Below are positions 8,493 to 16,137 of a stretch of 56,804 bases of DNA, piece by piece; the stretch's first letter is position 1, and the number at the start of each line of letters is the position of its first letter. Below the pieces are notes generated by a model, which made no database searches, was not told the origin of the DNA, and worked only from the letters and a program-made list of their open reading frames with translations. The DNA is from an uncultured Alphaproteobacteria bacterium (GTDB taxonomy: Bacteria > Pseudomonadota > Alphaproteobacteria > RF32 > CAG-239). Location: positions 1 to 56,804 of the forward strand of contig CAJGCO010000010.1 of the NCBI GenBank assembly GCA_904501925.1, read 5' to 3'. A program made the translations under genes and the position numbers.

Positions 8493-8569
8493 TGGTCGGG
8501 ACGAGAGGATTTGAACCTCCGACTTCTTGCACCCCATGCAAGCGCTCTACCAGGCTGAACTACGTCCCG
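8493..8569 (-). tRNA. tRNA-Pro (anticodon GGG)
   Basis: Reverse strand, 77 nt with encoded CCA. The acceptor stem CGGGACG pairs with CGTCCCG. The anticodon stem CTTGC/GCAAG encloses loop ATGGGGT, giving anticodon GGG. The T arm carries GGTTCAAATCC. It reads proline CCC/CCU codons. Its 3' end is duplicated 171 bp downstream. Confidence 0.95.
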
Positions 8570-8621
8570 TTACAAAAAAATTTTATATAACTCATTCAAC
8601 AAAAATGCAAGTTTTTTTTGC

Positions 8622-8649
8622 TTGATTTTTAAGAACAGCCTTGTATAAC
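8622..8649 (+). promoter_or_regulatory. Promoter of the 8704 gene
   Basis: TTGATT and TATAAC are separated by 16 bp, with a leader of about 48 nt that lacks a ribosome site. Confidence 0.45.
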
Positions 8650-8703
8650 TACGCCTATATTAGAAATTATTTTGTTCATCATTCTATAAAAAAAATTACA
8701 ATT

Positions 8704-9102
8704 ATGAGTGAAAAAGACTTATTAAAAACAGCTGACGCTGAATTCGAAAAAGAATTTGGTAAACCCCCCAAAGAGTTTGGTTTTCTCAAATCCGCAATTT
8801 ACAACGGTTGCGTTGTCTATTTTCCAACTCAAAAGGAGTACAATGAGTTTATCAAAGGTCAATCAATTATCGCCAAGACCTTCCGCAATGGCAAACTTCT
8901 ATTAATTACAGTAGTATTATTGTACTTCATTGCCGCAATGAGCTACTGCTATGCACTCAACATTAATAGTTTGTATTTCATCATTGCCGGCACAATTCTT
9001 AGCATTGCAGCAATCATATACATTGCTCACAATGTATTATTTCGCATCAAAAAGATTGAAAAGTCTTGCCGTGAAAAACTAATTGTTTACGAAAACGATT
9101 AA
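8704..9102 (+). CDS. Small inner-membrane protein, unknown (SD-less single-gene unit)
   Basis: The product has 132 residues. A charged N-terminal domain of about 55 residues is followed by two hydrophobic helices (about 61-80 and 85-105) and a basic C-terminal tail. I chose ATG 8704 rather than the upstream non-ATG start because the protein then begins with a clean MSEKDLL. There is no Shine-Dalgarno sequence, and a strong hairpin follows the stop. The architecture matches the other SD-less units. The domain layout would fit a small membrane-bound partner protein, but no function can be named. Confidence 0.65.
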   Translation: MSEKDLLKTADAEFEKEFGKPPKEFGFLKSAIYNGCVVYFPTQKEYNEFIKGQSIIAKTFRNGKLLLITVVLLYFIAAMSYCYALNINSLYFIIAGTILSIAAIIYIAHNVLFRIKKIEKSCREKLIVYEND

Positions 9103-9104
9103 AT

Positions 9105-9133
9105 AAAAGCCACTCTCTAAAAGAGTGGCTTTT
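9105..9133 (+). terminator. Intrinsic terminator
   Basis: AAAAGCCACTCT, a 5-nt loop, then AGAGTGGCTTTT, two bases after the stop. Confidence 0.85.
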
Positions 9134-9150
9134 ATGCTATATTTTTTATA

Positions 9151-9175
9151 AAAAAAAGAGCTGAAAACCAGCCCT
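9151..9175 (-). terminator. rpmB terminator
   Basis: On the reverse strand GGGCTG and CAGCTC pair (one G-U pair), followed by seven T residues. Confidence 0.7.
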
Positions 9176-9200
9176 TTTAAAAACTCAACAACAGTTTTTA

Positions 9201-9485
9201 TTATGCAGATACTTTTTCTGCAACAACTTTTTTAATTTTTTTAGCTTCTGCTGTCAACTTACCATCTGGAGTAGACATCAAATAAGCATCAAGACCACCT
9301 TTGTGTTCAATAGAACGAAGAGTCTTTGTGCAGATTCTTAATTTATAAACTTTACCCAAAGCTTCACTTAAAAGAGAAACGATTTGGAGATTAGGCAAAA
9401 AGCGACGACGAGTCTTGTTGTTAGCGTGGCTCACATTATTACCGCTCATAACGCCAGTGCCTGAAATTTCACATTTCTTAGCCAT
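9201..9485 (-). CDS. rpmB: 50S ribosomal protein L28
   Basis: The product has 94 residues. The N-terminus MAKKCEISGTGVMSGNNVSH and the segment RICTKTLRSIEHKGGLDAYL are typical of L28, the latter in the form seen in alphaproteobacteria. L28 binds 23S rRNA in the large subunit. AAAGGA precedes the ATG. It is a single-gene unit with its own promoter and terminator, without rpmG beside it. Confidence 0.96.
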   Translation of the reverse strand: MAKKCEISGTGVMSGNNVSHANNKTRRRFLPNLQIVSLLSEALGKVYKLRICTKTLRSIEHKGGLDAYLMSTPDGKLTAEAKKIKKVVAEKVSA

Positions 9486-9519
9486 TTTTTTATCCTTTAC
9501 TCAAAAAACTTTTGCTCAT

Positions 9520-9548
9520 ACATACATATATAATATAAATAAGTCAAG
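9520..9548 (-). promoter_or_regulatory. rpmB promoter
   Basis: On the reverse strand TTGACT and TATGTA are separated by 17 bp, about 35 nt before the start codon. Confidence 0.5.
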
Positions 9549-9622
9549 TAAAATCTTCTAAAAAACAAGAAAATTTACTAGATTTTTTCCATTTTTTATA
9601 GTATACGCAACTTCTAGCACAC

Positions 9623-9699
9623 GTGCCCGTAGCTCAACTGGATAGAGTTTTGGCCTCCGACGCCAAAGGTTGCGAGTTCAAACCTCGCCGGGCACACCA
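9623..9699 (+). tRNA. tRNA-Arg (anticodon CCG)
   Basis: 77 nt with encoded CCA. The acceptor stem GTGCCCG pairs with CGGGCAC. The anticodon stem TTGGC/GCCAA encloses CTCCGAC, giving CCG. The T arm holds GAGTTCAAACCTC. It reads the CGG arginine codon. The first (CA)n cassette begins just beyond its 3' end. Confidence 0.94.
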
Positions 9700-9732
9700 C
9701 CTAAAAAAACGATTAAAAACAATCATACATTA

Positions 9733-10239
9733 TTACCATGCTTCAATAGAGTATTGATTACCATTTTCATCATACGCGCAACAAGCTGGTGAACCATCGC
9801 GACATCGCTCATACCCTTCATAATTGCACCTATCATCATCGTCATCAGGTTCTGGTTCAGGGTTAGATGGTTGAGATGGTGTGTTTGGAGTTCCACCACT
9901 ATTACCACCAGAGCTTCCTCCAGAGTTAGAGCTACCTCCTCCACCTATAATACTTCCTCCACCATTACTATCGCTTCCCTCTCCACCTGACGATGGGCTA
10001 TCAATATATGAGATTATTCCACAATCAGCATTATCACCTTCTGCCCTTGTCATAAAACCAGAATATGTAAAGATAAGTTGGTTTCCCTCTGGCGCTGTTG
10101 CAGCATCAGCTTGTTCTAGTGTATATACCACACAATCTCTATATTCATCAGGGTTTTCTGTTGGCTCTTCTTCAACTTGCGCCACACAAATTAAAGGTAA
10201 ACTAATCATCAATCCTAATAACCAACCAAATTTTCTCAT
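9733..10239 (-). CDS. Secreted modular protein, paralogue A of the (CA)n-leader family
   Basis: The start at 10239 gives 168 residues and is shared with the paralogue at 27109-27750. Residues 1-20 form a signal peptide (MRKFGWLL...CVAQ). A conserved domain of about 70 residues with two Cys follows (NPDEYRDCVVYT, EGNQLIFTYSGFMTRAE, CGIISYID). Next come a Gly/Ser-rich linker, a Pro/Glu/Asp stretch, and a private Cys-rich C-terminus of about 35 residues. The conserved front with an unrelated tail points to a surface protein family that swaps its ends. The frame is open upstream through a (CA)16 tract to 10467, which would add a 76-residue leader containing a (His-Thr) run. Function unknown. Confidence 0.75.
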   Translation of the reverse strand: MRKFGWLLGLMISLPLICVAQVEEEPTENPDEYRDCVVYTLEQADAATAPEGNQLIFTYSGFMTRAEGDNADCGIISYIDSPSSGGEGSDSNGGGSIIGGGGSSNSGGSSGGNSGGTPNTPSQPSNPEPEPDDDDDRCNYEGYERCRDGSPACCAYDENGNQYSIEAW

Positions 10240-10367
10240 CTCCAATCCCCTTTTTATCAAACCTCTATCGCCAATAAAAAATCTTTTACCACATAAAAAA
10301 TTAGACCATGAACAAACGCTCATAGCCTCTCCGTAATTAAGTACAAAAATTTTCTCGGCAACGCTTA

Positions 10368-10406
<39 letters not shown>

Positions 10407-10494
10407 TTCCGGCATTTCTACAACTTAAAACCCCTTTTTTATTTCCACCACACATCATCATAATCATATACCTTTATCTTAAAAAACTAAAAAT

Positions 10495-10523
10495 ATACTA
10501 TCACAAACTCCCACCATTTGCAA
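10495..10523 (-). promoter_or_regulatory. Promoter of the (CA)n cassette, copy A
   Basis: TTGCAA and TAGTAT are separated by 17 bp on the reverse strand. Copy B has TTGCAA-17-TACTAT at the matching place, so the boxes are conserved while the flanks differ. The leader transcript would be about 250 nt. Confidence 0.65.
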
Positions 10524-10536
10524 CACTTTTTTGCAT

Positions 10537-10562
10537 AAAAAAACCGCCCCTAAGGACGGTTT
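10537..10562 (-). terminator. Terminator of the histidine phosphatase gene
   Basis: On the reverse strand AAACCGTCC and GGGCGGTTT pair and run into T residues. It separates this unit from the (CA)n cassette promoter. Confidence 0.75.
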
Positions 10563-10569
10563 ATTTTTT

Positions 10570-11160
10570 TTACTGCTCTTGGCTAAAAAGACCTGTTTCA
10601 GTATCATAAACCAAATGCAATATTGCACAGTTCTCATATGACACATCTTTCAAGCCAAAACCACAAGCAAGAGAGCTAATCACACCGGCATGGCAAACAA
10701 TACCGATTGTATTCTCCTTTTCTTTCACAGCTCGTTTCAAGCACTCTAAAACCCTGTGAAACACTCGGTGCTTACATTCACCATTAGCAAAAGCTCTGTT
10801 CCAAGTTTCCTTGGTTGCCCACAAAAAGTTGTAAACAAATTCGTTTCCATAGCGAATTCTAACCACCTCATCTCGCTGACCATCGCAGTCACCGAAATGA
10901 ACCTCTCGTAAATCCTGCATGATTACGATATCCATCGGGGTTAAACTTTTTTGAGCAATTCTGTTTGCTGTTTGCACTGCTCTTAACAAAGGAGAAGAAT
11001 AAAGTTTTTCAAGCCCAAGCCATTTAACTTTATCAGAGAGCATCTCTACTTGTCTCTTACCATTTTCATTAAGTTCAGCGTCTACGCCTGAACCTTGCCA
11101 AACTCCAGACAAATTAAAATCTGTCTGACCATGACGAAAAAGATAAACATCTTTTACCAT
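10570..11160 (-). CDS. Histidine phosphatase (phosphoglycerate mutase-like) (SD-less unit)
   Basis: The product has 196 residues from ATG 11160. The catalytic phospho-histidine motif is LFRHGQTDFN at residues 6-15, with Arg7 and His8. The second conserved pieces are REVHFGD and VCHAGVISS near the C-terminus. These place it in the branch with CobC-like and other small phosphatases; the substrate cannot be told. No ribosome site precedes the ATG. A clear promoter lies 33 bp upstream and a terminator follows. Codon use is more G+C-rich than in cmk next door, so this looks like another acquired SD-less unit. Confidence 0.82.
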   Translation of the reverse strand: MVKDVYLFRHGQTDFNLSGVWQGSGVDAELNENGKRQVEMLSDKVKWLGLEKLYSSPLLRAVQTANRIAQKSLTPMDIVIMQDLREVHFGDCDGQRDEVVRIRYGNEFVYNFLWATKETWNRAFANGECKHRVFHRVLECLKRAVKEKENTIGIVCHAGVISSLACGFGLKDVSYENCAILHLVYDTETGLFSQEQ

Positions 11161-11192
11161 AATAATCACATGAATATATTTATTTAGCCAAA

Positions 11193-11221
11193 AATATACC
11201 TACATTTTATTTATTTTGCAA
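11193..11221 (-). promoter_or_regulatory. Promoter of the histidine phosphatase gene
   Basis: TTGCAA and TATATT are separated by 17 bp on the reverse strand, immediately after the cmk terminator. Confidence 0.7.
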
Positions 11222-11225
11222 CAAA

Positions 11226-11248
11226 AAAGACGACAAAATGTCGTCTTT
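11226..11248 (-). terminator. cmk terminator
   Basis: AAAGACGACA and TGTCGTCTTT form a perfect 10-bp stem with a 3-nt loop; T residues follow on the reverse strand. Confidence 0.85.
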
Positions 11249-11256
11249 AGCTCTTT

Positions 11257-11925
11257 TTAACCGGCTTTTGCCATTTTTTCATCAATAATTAGGACAACTT
11301 TATTATAAACATCTTCAATTCCCATATCTGTTGTATCCAAAATTATTGCATCATCAGCTGGCTTCATTGGTGAATCTTTTCGATTCGTATCACGATCATC
11401 GCGAGCTTTAACATCAACTAGCACATCTTCATATTTTGCATCCATACCTTTTGCAACAAATTCATCATAACGTCTTTTAGCTCTAACTTCTGGTGTTGCA
11501 GTAACAAAAAACTTAACATCAGCCTGAGGGCAAATTACAGTACCTGTATCACGACCATCATAAATAACGCCATTAGCACGACTTCCATCAGCAAAAACAG
11601 GATTCTTTGCAAAGTTTTTTTGCATATCTAATAATTTTGCTCTAACTCCAGGATAACTTGAAACAATTGATGCTGCCTGTCCACCTTTTGATGAACGAAA
11701 TTCAGGATTACTAGATAATTCCATCATCTTAACAAATGAAAGATTTCCAGCTTCTTCTTCTGCTTTTGCTACATCACCTAAATCTCTATCATTTAATAAC
11801 ATCAATAATCCAACCGCACGATACACCATTCCTGTATCAAAATATGCCAATCCATATTTTTTAGCTAATTGCAAAGAAAGAGTACCTTTACCAGCAGCAG
11901 CTGGTCCATCAACTGTAATAATCAT
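11257..11925 (-). CDS. cmk: Cytidylate kinase
   Basis: Cmk phosphorylates CMP and dCMP to the diphosphates with ATP. The product has 222 residues. The P-loop is DGPAAAGKGT (residues 5-14), followed by FDTGMVYRAVG, the NMP-binding YDGRDTGTV (about 125-133) and the lid region with RDDRDTNRKDSPM. AGGTG precedes the ATG. In many bacteria cmk precedes rpsA; here it stands alone and is divergent from rsmE. Confidence 0.95.
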   Translation of the reverse strand: MIITVDGPAAAGKGTLSLQLAKKYGLAYFDTGMVYRAVGLLMLLNDRDLGDVAKAEEEAGNLSFVKMMELSSNPEFRSSKGGQAASIVSSYPGVRAKLLDMQKNFAKNPVFADGSRANGVIYDGRDTGTVICPQADVKFFVTATPEVRAKRRYDEFVAKGMDAKYEDVLVDVKARDDRDTNRKDSPMKPADDAIILDTTDMGIEDVYNKVVLIIDEKMAKAG

Positions 11926-12021
11926 TATTCACCTGTCCATAATTTAACAAATTTTATATATTCTTTAACACATTTAATCTAATATCATAGCATAAAATTG
12001 ATTTATACAAAGAATAAGACA

Positions 12022-12750
12022 ATGGCAAAAAAATTTAGAATATATACAAACGAAGAATTAGTAATTGGCAAAAACTTCTACTTAAATGAAGAACAGACAC
12101 ATTATTTAAAAAATGTTGTTAAATACTCTGTTGAAGACAAAATAATCTGTTTTGATAATAAAAACGGGGAATTTTTATGTATCATCAAAGAATTAAATAA
12201 AAAAAACACCCTTATTGAGGTCTTAGAACAAACAAAACCTTTTACTATTTGTCCTGATATATGGTTACTCTTTGCACCATTAAAAAAAGACAATACCGAT
12301 TTTGTTATAGAAAAAGCTACCGAATTAGGTGTTAGAAAAATTATTCCAACCAATACTCGCTATACTAATTCATCAAACATAAAAATAGAGCGCTTTATTG
12401 CTCAAAGTATAGAAGCATCAGAACAATGTAGAAGAACTGATTTACCAGAAATTACACAGCTTGCCAATTTAACAGATATATTAAACAACTGGGATTCTTC
12501 TCGAACCCTATATTTTATGGATGAAACACTAAATTCAAAACCATTCATAGATATATTAAAAACAACAAAAAACACCAAATCAGCCATTTTAATTGGCCCT
12601 GAAGGAGGGTTTAGTCCTGAAGAATTAACACTTTTAAGAAATTTAGAATTTGCTAAAGGCGCAACATTAGGTCCCAGAATATTAAGAGCAGAAACAGCAG
12701 TGTGTGCTTCTCTTTCTTGTTGGCAAATGTTTTTAGGTGATTGGAGTTAA
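12022..12750 (+). CDS. rsmE: 16S rRNA m3U1498 methyltransferase
   Basis: RsmE methylates U1498 of 16S rRNA in the 30S subunit using SAM. The product has 242 residues from ATG 12022 (MAKKFRIYT). An upstream TTG in the same frame is possible but would only add eight residues. The N-terminal PUA-like domain is followed by a SPOUT-class knot with LIGPEGGFSPEE (about 193-204) and LGPRILRAETA (about 220-230), the family hallmark. It begins a run of three closely spaced genes with a response regulator and rquA. Confidence 0.93.
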   Translation: MAKKFRIYTNEELVIGKNFYLNEEQTHYLKNVVKYSVEDKIICFDNKNGEFLCIIKELNKKNTLIEVLEQTKPFTICPDIWLLFAPLKKDNTDFVIEKATELGVRKIIPTNTRYTNSSNIKIERFIAQSIEASEQCRRTDLPEITQLANLTDILNNWDSSRTLYFMDETLNSKPFIDILKTTKNTKSAILIGPEGGFSPEELTLLRNLEFAKGATLGPRILRAETAVCASLSCWQMFLGDWS

Positions 12751-12754
12751 AATA

Positions 12755-13453
12755 ATGAAAATATTAATAGCAGATGATCATGAATTATTCTTAAATGGAT
12801 TATCTTTTATCCTAAAAGAAAATATAAATTCACCAGAATTAATCACAGCAAATAGCTATACTGAAGTTTTTAATATTATAAAAGAACACAATGATATTGA
12901 TTTGATTATTACAGACTTAGCAATGCCTGGCTCTGACTGGTTATCAGCTATATCAAAAATACACAAATCTCAACCAGAAACACCAATTATCATAATTTCT
13001 GCAGTTTTTGATAAAGAAATATTACAACAAACATTAGATATTGGTGTATCTGGATATATACCTAAAACATCATCAAACAATCTAATCATAAGCGCTATAA
13101 ACTTAGTTTTAGCTGGTGGTATGTACATCCCTCACGATTTACTCCATTCTTCAACATCAAACACTGTTGAGAAAACAAATAATATAGATATTTTAACACC
13201 ACTTAAAAATTTAGAAAAAACAGCAAATCAAACGCTTCCTAGTAATAATAAAAAGCTTACTTCTCGCCAAGTAGATATTATTAAATGCATTGCTGAAGGA
13301 TTATCAAACAAACAAATTGCCCATAAACTAAATTTAACAGAAGGCACCATCAAGGTTCATATTACAATTATTTTGAAAATTCTTAATGTTAAAAATAGAA
13401 CTTCTGCGCTTATTGAAGCAACCAAATTAGGCTACTTAAACAATAATGAATAA
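12755..13453 (+). CDS. NarL/LuxR-family response regulator
   Basis: The product has 232 residues. Receiver domain residues 1-120: acidic pair Asp7-Asp8, phospho-acceptor Asp54 in IITDLAMPG, and Lys near 105 in GYIPKTSS. After a Ser/Asn-rich linker comes a LuxR helix-turn-helix (about 170-230: LTSRQVDIIKCIAEGLSNKQ, then GTIKVHI). The start is ATG 12755 with GGAG 9 nt upstream, four bases after the rsmE stop. No histidine kinase lies in the window. Sitting between rsmE and rquA, it is likely cotranscribed with the rhodoquinone gene and may adjust respiration, which is an inference from position. Confidence 0.9.
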   Translation: MKILIADDHELFLNGLSFILKENINSPELITANSYTEVFNIIKEHNDIDLIITDLAMPGSDWLSAISKIHKSQPETPIIIISAVFDKEILQQTLDIGVSGYIPKTSSNNLIISAINLVLAGGMYIPHDLLHSSTSNTVEKTNNIDILTPLKNLEKTANQTLPSNNKKLTSRQVDIIKCIAEGLSNKQIAHKLNLTEGTIKVHITIILKILNVKNRTSALIEATKLGYLNNNE

Positions 13454-13472
13454 AACAATCAACGAGGATAAA

Positions 13473-14147
13473 ATGGCAAAAAAATCAACTCCAATCATTC
13501 CTAGCTATATAAAAACAATTTACTCATGGCTATATTTAAATCCATTTTTATATAATTTATTAGATAATTCATTGATTCAAAATATATTAACTCTTGGTAA
13601 CCATTCAAAACTTATCAATGAACTAAAAAAAGAACTTCAACCTCATACTAAAGTTCTTCAAATTGGAACAACATTGGGCTCACAAATTGAAAAGACATAT
13701 TCAAATCTTGGAGCATTTGGCACATATACCATTGTTGATGTTTTAGAACAACAAATAAAAAACTGCCATGAAAAACATTTAGAACAACGCATCAATTTTG
13801 TTCATGCAGACGCTTCAAAAGTAATTGAAGGAGAATATGATACAATTATTTGTTATTTTTTACTCCACGAGCTACCACCCAAAACAAGAACAAAAATTCT
13901 AACAAACATAACTAAATCTCTTAATGCAAATGGAAAAATAATCTTCATTGATTATCACTTACCATCTTCATATAATCCTCTAAAATATTTTATAAGAGCA
14001 TTTAATCGTTTATATCAACCTTTTGCTGAAACACTATGGAAAAACACAATAAAAGATTTAACTCCAAACTCTCACAACTTTACATGGTCTAAACAAACAT
14101 ATTTTGGCCGATGTTACCAAAAAGTTGTAGCAACTAAAACTAATTAA
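13473..14147 (+). CDS. rquA: Rhodoquinone biosynthesis methyltransferase-like protein RquA
   Basis: RquA converts ubiquinone to rhodoquinone, a low-potential quinone used for fumarate reduction in anaerobic respiration. The product has 224 residues. Recognised pieces are SYIKTIYSWLYLNP (11-24), VLQIGTTLGS (61-70, the SAM loop position), YDTIICYFLLHELP (122-135), IIFIDYHLP (157-164; the family has a DYH motif), YQPFAETLW (181-189) and FTWSKQTYFG (203-212) ending YQKVVATK. This pattern distinguishes RquA from UbiE. I chose ATG 13473, which has GAGG 5-6 nt upstream; an ATG at 13446 overlapping the previous gene is possible. It is the last gene of its unit. Confidence 0.82.
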   Translation: MAKKSTPIIPSYIKTIYSWLYLNPFLYNLLDNSLIQNILTLGNHSKLINELKKELQPHTKVLQIGTTLGSQIEKTYSNLGAFGTYTIVDVLEQQIKNCHEKHLEQRINFVHADASKVIEGEYDTIICYFLLHELPPKTRTKILTNITKSLNANGKIIFIDYHLPSSYNPLKYFIRAFNRLYQPFAETLWKNTIKDLTPNSHNFTWSKQTYFGRCYQKVVATKTN

Positions 14148-14152
14148 AAAAA

Positions 14153-14180
14153 TTGCCAGTATATAGCTGGCAACTTTTTT
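14153..14180 (+). terminator. Terminator after rquA
   Basis: TTGCCAG, a 7-nt loop, CTGGCAA and a T run. Confidence 0.85.
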
Positions 14181-14196
14181 TATATCCCATCAAAAT

Positions 14197-14664
14197 TTAA
14201 GATTTAGCAACATCTATTTTCTTAAATTTTTGTTTTTCTATTTGCGACTTTGGAATAGAAACCATCAATACACCATTATTATATTTAGCCGTTGTAGCAT
14301 CATAATCCAAATCCCAAGGTAGCTGTATAGTGCGCTTAAACATTCCATATGATATTTCAGAAAAATAATTATCTTTTCCATTTTCCTTAAATTGATTTTT
14401 CTTTTCACCACTAATGCACAAATAACCATCTGATGAAACTTTTAAATCAATATCTTTCTCATCAATTCCTGGAATTTCAGCAGTTACTTTTACAACATCT
14501 TTATTATCTGTAACTTCAATTTTAGGTGATAAACCTTCAAAATCAGAATTAGAGCTATCCATAAAATCCCAAAAACGATTCATTAAACTCCTAAAATCTG
14601 TAGGATTATGAGCAACCGACATTTCATTGCTATTCTGATTTTGACTTGCAACCATTTTTCTCAT
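14197..14664 (-). CDS. Small heat-shock protein, Hsp20/alpha-crystallin family
   Basis: The product has 155 residues. The start has AGGAG 6 nt upstream. The alpha-crystallin domain spans about residues 45-150 (PKIEVTDNKDVVKVTAEIPG, then FKRTIQLPWDLD and the family motif NNGVLMVSIPK). Such proteins form oligomers that hold unfolding proteins. It follows a tiny Cys-rich gene by 20 bp on the same strand. I see no convincing sigma-32 promoter upstream. Confidence 0.92.
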   Translation of the reverse strand: MRKMVASQNQNSNEMSVAHNPTDFRSLMNRFWDFMDSSNSDFEGLSPKIEVTDNKDVVKVTAEIPGIDEKDIDLKVSSDGYLCISGEKKNQFKENGKDNYFSEISYGMFKRTIQLPWDLDYDATTAKYNNGVLMVSIPKSQIEKQKFKKIDVAKS

Positions 14665-14684
14665 ATTAAACTCCTAAAACATAC

Positions 14685-14825
14685 CTATTTACCAGAATTT
14701 TTAGATGATGAATCATTGTCTTCAACATCTACACCACCACCACAACAACAACCAGAAGCACTAGATTTTACACCAGTCCCCATTTTAGATCTTTCTCTTG
14801 AAAACTTTGAACCTAAATTTTTCAT
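14685..14825 (-). CDS. 46-residue Cys/Gly-rich small protein upstream of hsp20
   Basis: ATG 14825 has a strong GGAGG 5 nt upstream and the frame ends at TAG. The N-terminal 20 residues are basic (MKNLGSKFSRERSKMG), the centre reads SGCCCGGGVD, and the tail is acidic and serine-rich. Three adjacent cysteines followed by three glycines suggest metal binding or thiol chemistry. It overlaps nothing convincing on the other strand and probably shares a transcript with hsp20. No family is known to me. Confidence 0.6.
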   Translation of the reverse strand: MKNLGSKFSRERSKMGTGVKSSASGCCCGGGVDVEDNDSSSKNSGK

Positions 14826-14942
14826 AATTACCTCCAATATTTCATTAAACTAAATCCATTTACGGATACATAAAACAAAATCTTTCCTAAAAAACTTTGC
14901 TTTTTAGAGATAATTATCAAAAAACTTTTTTTAACCTAAACA

Positions 14943-14966
14943 AAAGGGTAGGAAAACCTACCCTTT
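14943..14966 (-). terminator. accA terminator
   Basis: AAAGGGTAGG and CCTACCCTTT form a perfect 10-bp stem with a 4-nt loop. Confidence 0.85.
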
Positions 14967-14970
14967 ATCA

Positions 14971-15945
14971 TTAAAACTCAACAGTAAGATTTCTACCCAT
15001 TTTTAAGAATTTTTCAGTGCGTTGTTCTTTTAACTCATCATTACTCAACAACATCAATTCTTTCAAATGTCTAATAAGTGCTACTTTAACACTATCCAAT
15101 GTTTGCTCAACATCTCTATGAGCGCCACCCATTGGCTCCTTAATAATTTCATCAATTATTCCAAGACTTTTCAAGTCTTGAGCAGTTAAGCGCAATGCTT
15201 CTGTTGCATCCTTAGTTTTATCTGCAGAACGCCATAAAATAGAAGCACATCCTTCTGGTGAAATAACAGAATAAATAGAATGCTCTAACATCAATACTCT
15301 ATTTGCAGTAGCAATAGCTATCGCACCACCAGAACCACCTTCACCAATAATTAAAGAAATAAGAGGAACTTTAACCTGTAAACATTTTTCAATAGATGAA
15401 GCAATGGCTTCAGCTTGTCCTCTTGCTTCAGCATCAATACCAGGATAAGCACCAGCTGTATCAACCAAAGTTATAATTGGCATATTAAATTTATTTGCCA
15501 AATCCATAATTCTTTGAGCTTTACGATAACCTTCTGGCTTTGCCATACCAAAATTATATTTAATACGACTATCCAAGTCATTACCTTTCTCTTGCCCCAT
15601 AACAGCAACAGCGATTCCACCAAGTTTACCAATACCACAAATCATTGCCTCATCATCGGCAAAACGTCTATCCCCAGCAAGAGGTGTAAAATCTTCAATC
15701 AAAGCATTAACATAATCCAAACAATGTGGTCTATTTGCATGTCTTGCTATCTGTGCTTTTTGCCAAGCAGATAAATTCATATATGTTCTATTGATATGCT
15801 GACTTAACTTTCTTTCCAAGCGTTTAGTCTCTCTTGTTATATCCATATCTCCATCTTTAGCAAGTTGCTTTAGGTGCTCAATTTTTTCTTCTATTTCCAA
15901 TATATCTTTTTCAAAATCAAGCACTACAGCTGTAGAGTCACTCAT
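14971..15945 (-). CDS. accA: Acetyl-CoA carboxylase carboxyltransferase subunit alpha
   Basis: AccA with AccD transfers the carboxyl group from biotin to acetyl-CoA, the first step of fatty acid synthesis. The product has 324 residues (E. coli 319). The crotonase-fold core shows VDTAGAYPGIDAEARGQAEA and LIIGEGGSGGAIAI, with the N-terminal helical region FEKDILEIEEKIEHLKQLA. AAAGG precedes the ATG. It forms a single-gene unit here; accD is not in the window. Confidence 0.97.
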   Translation of the reverse strand: MSDSTAVVLDFEKDILEIEEKIEHLKQLAKDGDMDITRETKRLERKLSQHINRTYMNLSAWQKAQIARHANRPHCLDYVNALIEDFTPLAGDRRFADDEAMICGIGKLGGIAVAVMGQEKGNDLDSRIKYNFGMAKPEGYRKAQRIMDLANKFNMPIITLVDTAGAYPGIDAEARGQAEAIASSIEKCLQVKVPLISLIIGEGGSGGAIAIATANRVLMLEHSIYSVISPEGCASILWRSADKTKDATEALRLTAQDLKSLGIIDEIIKEPMGGAHRDVEQTLDSVKVALIRHLKELMLLSNDELKEQRTEKFLKMGRNLTVEF

Positions 15946-16080
15946 TTTTTATACCTTTTAAAAGTTAACATTCCCCCCTCTTATATCATAAAATAAAAAA
16001 AATTCATCATATTTTTTACATCTATACATTTAAACCATAAAAAAACACAAAAAAAGCTAAGTAAAATCCTATTTTTTTAT

Positions 16081-16108
16081 TTGCAAAATACTTGATTTTA
16101 GCTAAAAT
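16081..16108 (+). promoter_or_regulatory. Promoter of the 16138-yejA-yejB unit
   Basis: TTGCAA and TAAAAT are separated by 16 bp, with a leader of about 23 nt carrying GGAG. Confidence 0.55.
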
Positions 16109-16137
16109 ACCCTCAAATATCTAAATGGAGTAAAAAA

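Noticed and set aside
8340..8558. Open frame on the plus strand reading ...SGREDLNLRLLAP...
   Set aside because: It is the antisense of tRNA-Pro and its terminator; this type of frame is a known artefact of tRNA genes.
14608..14853. Plus-strand frame opposite the hsp20 start
   Set aside because: No ribosome site, covers the 5' end of hsp20 antisense, and the opposite strand carries a better small gene with a strong ribosome site.
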